A DNA stretch of 64,000 nucleotides, taken from an uncultured Sphaerochaeta sp. (GTDB lineage Bacteria > Spirochaetota > Spirochaetia > Sphaerochaetales > Sphaerochaetaceae). Both the position numbers and the translations under genes were made by a program. The notes under the pieces were generated by a model that saw nothing but the letters and a program-made list of their open reading frames with translations, had not been told where the DNA came from and ran no database searches. The number at the start of each line of letters is the position of its first letter. The first letter of the stretch is position 1. The stretch is taken from contig NZ_OY763408.1 in the NCBI RefSeq assembly GCF_963667405.1, positions 1,635,757-1,699,756 of the forward strand. Direction: 5' to 3'. Shown one piece after another: positions 57,596 to 64,000 of the stretch.

Positions 57596-58195
57596 ATGCA
57601 GAATATCCGAAAAGCCTTACCTCAGGATCTCCCCTATCTCTACACGATTGCCCTCAAGACAGCCTTTGCAGGCTTGGACGGAACCGAATACTATCACGAC
57701 CCGTACTGTGTCGGGCACTATTATGCAGCACCCTATCTCTTCTTCAATCCCGAGTTGTGTTTCATCGCACTCGATGAGAACAACACCCCTTCAGGATATA
57801 TTGTCGGAACCAGTGACACCCGCTCCTTCAATACGTGGATGCATGCCACCTGGCTGCCGGTTTTGCACCAACAGTATAAGCAAGTATCATACTTCTCCAG
57901 TGAAGCTGAACAAAAGATGATCAGGACACTGCTCAAAGGCCCCGGAGAAGGTATTTGGCAAAATATGGGATTCCCCGCTCATCTTCATATCGACATTCTC
58001 CCGCACCTGCAAGGCAAAGGGCTTGGGAAGAGCCTCATGGAAACTTTCTGCTCTGCAGTAAAGGAAACGGGTGCCCAGGGCATCCACCTTGGAGTGGATG
58101 GCCGGAACACCCGTGCCTATGGATTCTATGAACGCATGGGATTCTCCATTCTTGAGGAGCAAAGTTGGGGCGCCATCTTCGGAAAAACCCTCTAG
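57596..58195 (+). CDS. GNAT-family N-acetyltransferase
   Basis: Acetyl-CoA-dependent acyltransferase of 199 aa, substrate unknown. The acetyl-CoA loop is LQGKGLGKSLMETF at about residues 141-154, following the strand HLHIDILPH; GIHLGVDGRNTRAYGFYERMGF is the conserved C-terminal part of the fold. The insertion at residues 50-110 is larger than in small GNATs, like that of O-GlcNAcase-associated acetyltransferases, but this is only a resemblance. ATG 57596 follows AAAGGAA. The TAG stop overlaps the stop of the convergent nuclease in the tetramer CTAG. Confidence 0.85.
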   Translation: MQNIRKALPQDLPYLYTIALKTAFAGLDGTEYYHDPYCVGHYYAAPYLFFNPELCFIALDENNTPSGYIVGTSDTRSFNTWMHATWLPVLHQQYKQVSYFSSEAEQKMIRTLLKGPGEGIWQNMGFPAHLHIDILPHLQGKGLGKSLMETFCSAVKETGAQGIHLGVDGRNTRAYGFYERMGFSILEEQSWGAIFGKTL

Positions 58196-59871
58196 TCTGC
58201 GTCGGAACCCCATTTGGTCTTCAGATACTCAAGGTCACTTGCCAAACGATAGATGGCATTCGTAAGGCGCACTGCCTTCTTTTCCTCCAAGTGAGGCTCC
58301 TTCCCTGCCGTTTCCATCCGCTGCACGACCGCCCTGAGCGTATCCTCCTGACTCTTCAGGCTTTCGAGGGCCTCCTCAAGCTCCCTGATGTACGGAAGAA
58401 CCGTATCCTTCATATCATGGGCAAGCGGCAAGGCTTGCTCTTTCAGCAGGTCGAAGCGCTCCATCACCTTCGGGGCATAAGCCTTGAGACCCATGGTGCG
58501 GGAGATGAACGAGGCAAACCAAGGTGCTACCTCCTTATCTCCATGGACGACAAACACATGTCTGATCTCCTTCTTGAAGGATTTCAGCCACTTGACCAAC
58601 CCTTCTTGGTCTGCATGTCCGCTGATCCCATGCAGTTCGCATACCTCACAGCGTACATCAATCTGTTCACCGAAGATGGTGACATGCCTGGCCCCATCAA
58701 GGATTGAGCGGCCCAGCGTGCCACCCGCCTGGTATCCGCTGAAAAGGACAGTGCTTTCACTTCGCCAGAGATTGTGCTTGAGGTGGTGCTTGATTCTTCC
58801 TGCCTCACACATGCCGCTGCTGCTGATGATCACGCAGCTCTCCCGCCTCCGGTTGAGCGCTTTCGAATCCTCAACATCGGTGATGGTTACCAATGAAGGA
58901 AACAGAATCGGGTTGATCCCCTTGTTCACCAGCTCCATGGTCTCCTCATCCATATATCCGAAGAGATTGCCTGCAAAGACATGGGTAGCTTTCACCGACA
59001 GAGGACTGTCCACGAACACGGGGATATCGGTTATTGTGGGGCAGAGTTTCTTTTCGATGATCACCCTGAGCAGGTAGAGAATCTCCTGGGTCCTTCCCAC
59101 AGCGAATGAGGGAATGACCACATTGCCGCCCCGTTTGAAGGTGCGCTCGATGATCTCGGCCAGCTCTGCAGCCCTGACAGCGGTCGGAATCGAATTTCCC
59201 ACTGCCTGCTCAGGTTTTTTGTGGGTACGATTTCCGTAGGTAGACTCCATAATCACGAAATCAGCCTCATCGATATAGTCAGGATCCTTGATCAAAGGCT
59301 GGTCAAAATTACCGATGTCACCGGAGAAGACCAGCTTGCGACGTTCCTTGCCTTCCTTCAGCCAAAGTTCGATGGAAGAGGAGCCCAAGAGGTGCCCTGC
59401 ATCAATGAACCGCACCTTGATTCCCTCATCAATCTCACAAATCTCCTCATACACACAGCTTTCGAAGAATCGCATCGATTTCTGGGCATCTTCCACCGTA
59501 TACAGCGGTTCAACACCCTTCTTGCCTGCCCGCTTTGCCTTACGGCTTTTCCACTCAGCCTCCATCTCCTGGATATGCCCGCTGTCGGCAAGCATGATCT
59601 CACACAGTTCAGCCGTTGCAGAGGTAGCAAATATCTTGCCCTTGAACCCATTGCGAACCAGATAGGGTATCCTTCCCGTATGGTCGATGTGGGCATGGGT
59701 GAGAAATACATAGTCAATGGCTGCTGCATCGAAAGGCAGCTCAATACCAGCCTCCTTCTCATCATTGCCCTGGGGAAGACCACAATCGACCAGCAGGTAC
59801 TTGCCGTTGCATTCCACCAAAGTACAACTGCCTGTCACCTGTTGAGCCGCTCCAAAGAATGTTATGTGCAT
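58192..59871 (-). CDS. Beta-CASP metallo-beta-lactamase nuclease
   Basis: Zinc-dependent RNase of the CPSF/KH-less beta-CASP group, 559 aa. Motif 1 near DCGLPQG, motif 2 LTHAHIDHTG (HxHxDH), motif 3 in FIDAGHLLGSSSIEL, motif 4 FSGDIGNFDQPL; beta-CASP motif A VIMESTYGNR, motif B near SSSGMCEAGRIKHHL, and motif C HGISGHADQEGL. A C-terminal helical tail (about residues 470-559) is rich in Glu/Lys/Leu. The start is ATG 59871 after AAGGAG; the longer frame to 59922 is not family-like. Confidence 0.9.
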   Translation of the reverse strand: MHITFFGAAQQVTGSCTLVECNGKYLLVDCGLPQGNDEKEAGIELPFDAAAIDYVFLTHAHIDHTGRIPYLVRNGFKGKIFATSATAELCEIMLADSGHIQEMEAEWKSRKAKRAGKKGVEPLYTVEDAQKSMRFFESCVYEEICEIDEGIKVRFIDAGHLLGSSSIELWLKEGKERRKLVFSGDIGNFDQPLIKDPDYIDEADFVIMESTYGNRTHKKPEQAVGNSIPTAVRAAELAEIIERTFKRGGNVVIPSFAVGRTQEILYLLRVIIEKKLCPTITDIPVFVDSPLSVKATHVFAGNLFGYMDEETMELVNKGINPILFPSLVTITDVEDSKALNRRRESCVIISSSGMCEAGRIKHHLKHNLWRSESTVLFSGYQAGGTLGRSILDGARHVTIFGEQIDVRCEVCELHGISGHADQEGLVKWLKSFKKEIRHVFVVHGDKEVAPWFASFISRTMGLKAYAPKVMERFDLLKEQALPLAHDMKDTVLPYIRELEEALESLKSQEDTLRAVVQRMETAGKEPHLEEKKAVRLTNAIYRLASDLEYLKTKWGSDAD

Positions 59872-59963
59872 ATTCGCTCCTTTTCTACATCCAAGAATAC
59901 GATTGATCAGGTGAGGATGCAATGTATATTCGAAATCCGAACTCCCCTATGCTTTGGGTGTTC

Positions 59964-59992
59964 TTGCTAAGGCTTCCCGTATTGGGTATTCT
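59964..59992 (+). promoter_or_regulatory. Promoter of LUD/alcohol dehydrogenase operon
   Basis: TTGCTA (59964-59969), 17 bp, TATTCT (59987-59992). Predicted start near 59999, leaving a very short leader with AAGGGG. Confidence 0.55.
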
Positions 59993-60010
59993 AGGAGAAA
60001 GGGGTAGCAC

Positions 60011-60691
60011 ATGGACGCAAACAAACAGGCAATTCGTGAACTTCAGGTGGCCAGGACAATCAAGGCCTTGGCAAAGAACAACATAGATGCACGGTTTGTT
60101 CCCAAGGCAGCGGAGGTTGTGGGTCAAGTGGCTCAGCTCATGCACAAAGGAGAGACTGTTGCTGTCGGAGGTTCGGTAACCTTGGCTGAAACCGGTGTTC
60201 TGGACTTGCTCAGAAACGGTGACTACGTGTTCTATGACCGATATGAGAAAGGTTTGACCAAGCAGCAGATCGATGAGGTGTTCCAGAAAAGCTTTTCGGT
60301 TGACACCTATCTGGCCAGTGCAAATGCCCTGACCGAGCACGGCGAAGTCTATTGTGTGGATGGCAAATCCAACCGCGTTGCCGCCCTGCTTTACGGCCCC
60401 AAACAGGTCATCCTGATCGTTTCCTGGGATAAGATTGTCCCGGATCTGGTCAGTGCCATCTTGCGCGTCAAGCAAATTGCAGCCCCGGCAAATGCAACGA
60501 GGCTTCATACCGGTGCTTTCTGTACCGAAAGCGGAAAGTGCATCCACCCTGTCTGCGATGAGCATCACCTGATGGCTCTCAGCGCCGGGGCTTGCGAGCA
60601 TACCATATGCTCAAACTACGTGGTGTTTTCCCACCAGCAGATTGAAGGAAGAATGAAGGTTCTCATTGTCGGTGAGAGCTTAGGATACTAA
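60011..60691 (+). CDS. LUD-domain protein (LutC/DUF162-like)
   Basis: 226 aa single-domain LUD protein. The family opening is NKQAIRELQVARTIKALAKN. VAVGGSVTLAETGVLDLL is the core glycine motif, SANALTEHGEVYCVDGKSNR the second, and a C-terminal Cys-rich stretch CTESGKCIHPVCDEHHL and ACEHTIC may bind metal. LutABC members oxidise lactate; stand-alone forms next to other dehydrogenases have no fixed role. Eleven bases before the alcohol dehydrogenase gene, so one operon. Confidence 0.85.
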   Translation: MDANKQAIRELQVARTIKALAKNNIDARFVPKAAEVVGQVAQLMHKGETVAVGGSVTLAETGVLDLLRNGDYVFYDRYEKGLTKQQIDEVFQKSFSVDTYLASANALTEHGEVYCVDGKSNRVAALLYGPKQVILIVSWDKIVPDLVSAILRVKQIAAPANATRLHTGAFCTESGKCIHPVCDEHHLMALSAGACEHTICSNYVVFSHQQIEGRMKVLIVGESLGY

Positions 60692-60702
60692 CGGAGGAAC
60701 GC

Positions 60703-61893
60703 ATGGTCGCTGATTTTACGTATTACACCCCCACCAAAGTTGTTTTCGGAAAGAATGCCGAAGCAGAGACAGGATCTCTGGTGAAGATGCAGGGATGCAA
60801 GAAGGTTTTGGTCCACTATGGATCGGAAAGTGCCAGGAAATCCGGGTTGCTGGGCAAGATCACTACGTCCCTGCGCAATGAGGGGATCGATTTTGTGGAA
60901 CTGGGCGGCGTTGTGCCGAACCCCCGTCTGAGCAAAGTCCATGAGGGTATTGAACTGTGTCGCAAAGAAGGTGTCGACTTCATTCTCGCAGTTGGCGGAG
61001 GCTCTGTCATTGACTCTGCAAAGGGTATCGGCTACGGCCTGTACCATGGCGGCGAAGTGTGGGATTTCTACAGCCAGAAGCGTCCGATCGAAGGGTGCTT
61101 CCCTATAGGCTGTGTCCTTACCCTGGCTGCTGCCGGCAGTGAGATGAGCAATTCCTCAGTCATCACCAATGAGGATGGGAACCTCAAGCGCGGGGCGAAC
61201 AACGATGCTTCCCGACTGAAGTTCGCCATCATGAACCCTGAGTTGACCTACACCCTCCCCGCCTATCAGACGATGTGCGGTGCAGTTGACATCATGATGC
61301 ATACCATGGAGCGGTACTTCATCAACGAACCCTCCATGCATCTCACCGATGAGCTTGCCGAGGGTTTGCTGCGCACCGTTGTCCACTATGCGAAGGTGCT
61401 CAAGAAGAATCCGATGGACTACGATGGGCGAGCCAACCTCATGTGGGCAAGCAGCCTTTCGCACAACGGACTCACGGGAGCCGGCAACGCAGGTCGTGGA
61501 GATTGGGCTCCCCATCAGCTGGAGCACGAGATGGGAGGCATGTTTGATGTAGCCCACGGGGCTGGTCTCTCTGCCATCTGGGATAGCTGGGCGCGCTTTG
61601 TCTTTGACCAGAACCCTGAACGGTTCGCCAGGCTGGGAGAGAAGGTCTTCTCACTCTCTCGGACAGCTGATGTCGAGAGTGATGCACTGAAGGCCATCGA
61701 AGCCTTCCACGACTACTTCGTAAGCATTGACGCTCCGACCAACTTCAAGGAGTTGGGGATCAATCCCACCGAGGCTGAAATCGAGGAAATGAGCGAGAAA
61801 TGCACATTCTTCGGGAAAAGGACGTTGGGAAACATCAAGGTGCTCGGCAAGGAAGAGATCAAGACCATCTACACCAACGCTGCCCGAGCCTAG
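60703..61893 (+). CDS. Iron-containing alcohol dehydrogenase (YqhD/BdhA-like)
   Basis: NAD(P)H-dependent alcohol/aldehyde dehydrogenase of 396 aa. FTYYTPTKVVFGKNAE is the N-terminal signature, and GGGSVIDSAKGIGYG binds the cofactor. The metal is bound by Asp in CGAVDIMMHTMERYF, the His of that block, and the histidines of DVAHGAGLSAIW and the segment HQLEHEMGG. Closest in layout to butanol dehydrogenase/YqhD rather than FucO. ATG 60703 follows GGAGGAACGC. A role in fermentative NAD(P) recycling is likely. Confidence 0.92.
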   Translation: MVADFTYYTPTKVVFGKNAEAETGSLVKMQGCKKVLVHYGSESARKSGLLGKITTSLRNEGIDFVELGGVVPNPRLSKVHEGIELCRKEGVDFILAVGGGSVIDSAKGIGYGLYHGGEVWDFYSQKRPIEGCFPIGCVLTLAAAGSEMSNSSVITNEDGNLKRGANNDASRLKFAIMNPELTYTLPAYQTMCGAVDIMMHTMERYFINEPSMHLTDELAEGLLRTVVHYAKVLKKNPMDYDGRANLMWASSLSHNGLTGAGNAGRGDWAPHQLEHEMGGMFDVAHGAGLSAIWDSWARFVFDQNPERFARLGEKVFSLSRTADVESDALKAIEAFHDYFVSIDAPTNFKELGINPTEAEIEEMSEKCTFFGKRTLGNIKVLGKEEIKTIYTNAARA

Positions 61894-62861
61894 GACATCC
61901 CTTCATTCCAAAGAAAAAGCAACAGCTGCTGCTCAAGGGTGCGATGCGGACCTATTCGGTCCGTATCACGCCTGAGGCGCGCAAGGTCATTCCTTCTGAG
62001 GAATGAACGATAGAGACGTATTGCAGAGAGCTCATGCTCATCCGACCCTTCAAGAGAATGGTCTGGATGAAGCGTGAGCAAGCTGTTGGCTTGCTCACGG
62101 CTTACCGTTTTCAGTCCCTTCTCTTCCATGATTTTTTGGAGACTTGCCAGCTGCTCGTAGCTGAGTGAGAAAAGAAACTCGTTGAGCGCGTGCACCACCT
62201 GGATATCGTGGCCACGGAGGGTGAGAAATTCACTCCACCGTGCAGGAAGGCGCAGGGAAAGCTGGAGCAACTCGACGGTACCCATCAGGGTGCCGAGCAC
62301 CGGTACCAGGGAATGGCGCACTTCCCACAGCTGTTTCAGGGCAGGAGCGAAGAGCTCGGCCTGGGCATTTCCCCGTGCTTCCCACATGTGCAGCAATTCA
62401 GCGGTCGCCTGCTGTGCCCAGGGCTCCCCTCCATTGCTCTCTGCAATGATGGAAATGTACAGGTCCTCTGCCATCAGCGTAAAAAGGATTGCATGATAGC
62501 AGTCAAGGATTCGGGGGCAGAACGATGAAAGGGAGGGAATCTTCAGCAAGAAACCGAACAGGTGCAGCTTTGCAACGGTAAAGGATCTCCCCAGGGAAGC
62601 TTTCACCGGTAAATTCACCACCTCCTCTATACCTTGGTTGGTGAGCTTCTGTGCCAAGGTACCCAAGCTACGGCCCTGTTGCGTCAGTCCCAGATCGCTA
62701 GCAAGTGAAGAGGATCTCCCCACAATGGAGGCAAGCAGTTCCAGATCCTCGATCTTGGTTCGGAGCAAGGTTGCAAGTGGAGGGTGATGAAGAGCCAGAT
62801 GGCTTCGGCATTGGTCAAGCAGAGACTGTTCTGAAGAGGAAAATGCAATGATTTTGCTCAT
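61890..62861 (-). CDS. Helical protein of unknown function
   Basis: Not recognised. 323 aa, with no signal peptide, no membrane helix and no known catalytic motif. Predicted mostly alpha-helical with many Leu-rich amphipathic stretches (LREVRHSLVP-like and KQLWEVRHSLVPVLGTLMG), and a basic C-terminus RSFLRRNDLARLRRDTDRIG. ATG 62861 lies after GTGTATGCTCC with a poor ribosome site. Shares the CTAG overlapping stops with the convergent alcohol dehydrogenase. May be a lineage-specific regulatory or scaffold protein. Confidence 0.6.
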   Translation of the reverse strand: MSKIIAFSSSEQSLLDQCRSHLALHHPPLATLLRTKIEDLELLASIVGRSSSLASDLGLTQQGRSLGTLAQKLTNQGIEEVVNLPVKASLGRSFTVAKLHLFGFLLKIPSLSSFCPRILDCYHAILFTLMAEDLYISIIAESNGGEPWAQQATAELLHMWEARGNAQAELFAPALKQLWEVRHSLVPVLGTLMGTVELLQLSLRLPARWSEFLTLRGHDIQVVHALNEFLFSLSYEQLASLQKIMEEKGLKTVSREQANSLLTLHPDHSLEGSDEHELSAIRLYRSFLRRNDLARLRRDTDRIGPHRTLEQQLLLFLWNEGMS

Positions 62862-62988
62862 GGAGCATACACCTCAACAATTGATGATGTGACCACCATA
62901 GGATGGAAAACAGAAAATGTCCAGAACAACAAAAAGCACCCCCAAAATGAGAGGTGCTTCGCACAGTCAGAAAAAAACTCTTGTTCGG

Positions 62989-63441
62989 CTATTCCATGAA
63001 CAGGCGAACAACTTCCTCGCTGTCCCTGCTCTGCTCAAGCATTCTCCGAAACACTTGGCTTGTACAACTGCGCGCAATGGAAGCAAGCAATTCCACGTGA
63101 GCGGAAGCCTCCTTTTGCGGAGCAAGCACCAAAAAGAAAATCCTGCTCTTCTGGTTGTCCGGAGAGTCGAAATCCACAGGGAAGCGACTGATACCCACCA
63201 CCATGGTGACATGGCTCACCACATCGGTCTTGGCGTGGGGAATGGCAATGCCATTTCCAATCCCTGTCGAACCGAGGCTCTCACGATCGAGAACCGCATC
63301 CAGAATCTGTTCAAACTGTTGTGTTGAATACCCCTTGGATTTTGCCACAGTCTCGACAAGTTCGGTTATCACCCCTCGCTTGTCAGTATGCATCAGTGGC
63401 ACCTTGACCAGGTTTCTGTCCAATACATCCAGTACATTCAT
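62989..63441 (-). CDS. PTS EIIA component, fructose/nitrogen type
   Basis: Cytosolic phosphocarrier of 150 aa of the PTS_EIIA_2 family. GIGNGIAIPHAKTD carries the phospho-accepting His at about residue 64. Length and lack of fused domains fit PtsN-like regulators or a free fructose EIIA; no EIIB, EIIC, HPr or EI gene is in the window. The start is ATG 63441 with AAGGAG, 10 bp after the universal stress gene, so the two are co-expressed. Confidence 0.88.
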   Translation of the reverse strand: MNVLDVLDRNLVKVPLMHTDKRGVITELVETVAKSKGYSTQQFEQILDAVLDRESLGSTGIGNGIAIPHAKTDVVSHVTMVVGISRFPVDFDSPDNQKSRIFFLVLAPQKEASAHVELLASIARSCTSQVFRRMLEQSRDSEEVVRLFME

Positions 63442-63451
63442 GCCAAGCTCC

Positions 63452-63934
63452 TTACGCTTCAAACTCGAGCCAGATATCGTCATCATCCCTCACCACCAAC
63501 ACCGGGCATGGGGATGTACGCATCATCCTGTCAGTCTCGCTGGCGAGTTCCTCTCGACGACTGCGGATGTCGGTGATACCACCGAGAACCAGCAAGTCCG
63601 CCTTCCGACTTTTCAGCAACTCTTTCATCACTACGTGAACCGTGCCCTCAAGCTTGATAGTCTCAATTTCCACTTCCTTCTGTGTGGCCAATCGGGAAGC
63701 ATGCCGCAAATACCTATCGGCATCCTGCTGCAAGTCCCTCTGATACTCATCACGCTCAATGGCAACAAAAATACCCGCTTTCACCAATTCACTCAAGGCT
63801 CTGGTGTTCACCACATAGACTGCCGTCAATGTGGCATCATGTTCCTTGGCCAGCTTGATGCCATACATGATGGCAGTCATTGAACTCTCCGAACCATCCA
63901 GATATACGACTATCTGCCTAAACGGAACTCCCAT
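63452..63934 (-). CDS. Universal stress protein, UspA family
   Basis: 160 aa single-domain UspA fold. Opening FRQIVVYLDGSESSMTAIMY; C-terminal LVLGGITDIRSRREELASET and CPVLVVRD. The nucleotide loop GxxGxxxR-x9-G(S/T) is poorly kept (GGITDIRSRREEL), so ATP binding is doubtful. The start is ATG 63934, preceded by GTGGAGG; the longer frame to 63961 has no ribosome site. Coupled to the EIIA gene downstream. Confidence 0.85.
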   Translation of the reverse strand: MGVPFRQIVVYLDGSESSMTAIMYGIKLAKEHDATLTAVYVVNTRALSELVKAGIFVAIERDEYQRDLQQDADRYLRHASRLATQKEVEIETIKLEGTVHVVMKELLKSRKADLLVLGGITDIRSRREELASETDRMMRTSPCPVLVVRDDDDIWLEFEA

Positions 63935-63957
63935 GCAAGCCTCCACTTGATACTGTA

Positions 63958-64000
63958 TCATCTCCGACGGAAGAGGTCAAAGCCTGCACCTGAGCCTTGG
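63958..64000 (-). CDS. Possible 3' end of an upstream gene
   Basis: Only the last 13 codons and a TGA stop are in the window, reading GSGAGFDLFRRR at the C-terminus. Spacing of 23 bp to the universal stress gene start would suit an operon. Too short to identify. Confidence 0.3.
   Translation of the reverse strand, partial: QGSGAGFDLFRRR

Noticed and set aside
58192-59871. RNase J
   Set aside because: The beta-CASP core is present, but the size and C-terminal part fit the CPSF-like exonuclease group better than RNase J; kept as a general beta-CASP nuclease.

Overview
The window reads as chromosome of a Gram-negative-type anaerobic spirochaete, most likely Sphaerochaeta or a close relative. 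This assignment is an inference from the mix of gene families: a type III glutamine synthetase, a partial oxidative TCA branch, ArtIQP-type amino acid uptake, GH13/GH1 glycosidases and an unlinked-looking rrn operon. No single marker settles it; the 16S gene at about 55588-57128 (minus strand) would.

Layout. 1-6767: metG (3' end cut by the window edge), hflKC, a HAD phosphatase and a two-gene ABC exporter. 6768-14400: argG, guanine deaminase, an ArsR-type repressor, then citrate synthase, a HAD phosphatase, isocitrate dehydrogenase and aconitase, which together take acetyl-CoA plus oxaloacetate to 2-oxoglutarate. 14421-27281: an MFS transporter, a YuiD-like protein, an amino acid ABC importer with two binding proteins, an EamA permease, hemolysin III, TlpA/CcdA, an rRNA methyltransferase, DUF362, COG2426 and a UvrD helicase. 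27401-33090: an accessory block of four paralogous exported proteins, one cut in two by a 642-bp IS21-derived element. 33164-41275: glnN, then a low-GC block with a GH13 glucosidase, a ParA/ribbon-helix-helix pair inside very AT-rich repeated DNA, a Cys-rich orphan, a GH1 beta-glucosidase and a HAD hydrolase. 41367-52128: asnA, xth, typA, MFS, GGDEF, an arsR-permease-thioredoxin-arsC operon, an ABC-F ATPase and a TSUP permease. 52176-57470: a complete 16S-23S-5S rRNA operon on the minus strand with promoter and terminator. 57596-64000: GNAT, beta-CASP nuclease, LUD protein, iron alcohol dehydrogenase, an orphan helical protein, PTS EIIA and a universal stress protein.

How it fits together. 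Nitrogen metabolism is the main theme: argG, glnN, asnA, the 2-oxoglutarate branch and an amino acid importer. Near-identical palindromes of the form TGCAT-N4-ATGCA overlap or abut the promoters of both binding-protein genes, the permease/ATPase operon and glnN, and an ARG-box-like palindrome lies upstream of argG. This points to one ArgR-type regulon.

Three structural signals also stand out. Many genes appear to make leaderless mRNAs, with the -10 box 5-7 nt before the ATG. The IS21-derived insertion is bounded by a 6-bp duplication, and removing it restores an open frame exactly. The ParA/RHH cassette sits in phased AT-rich repeats and looks like a domesticated or integrated plasmid partition locus.
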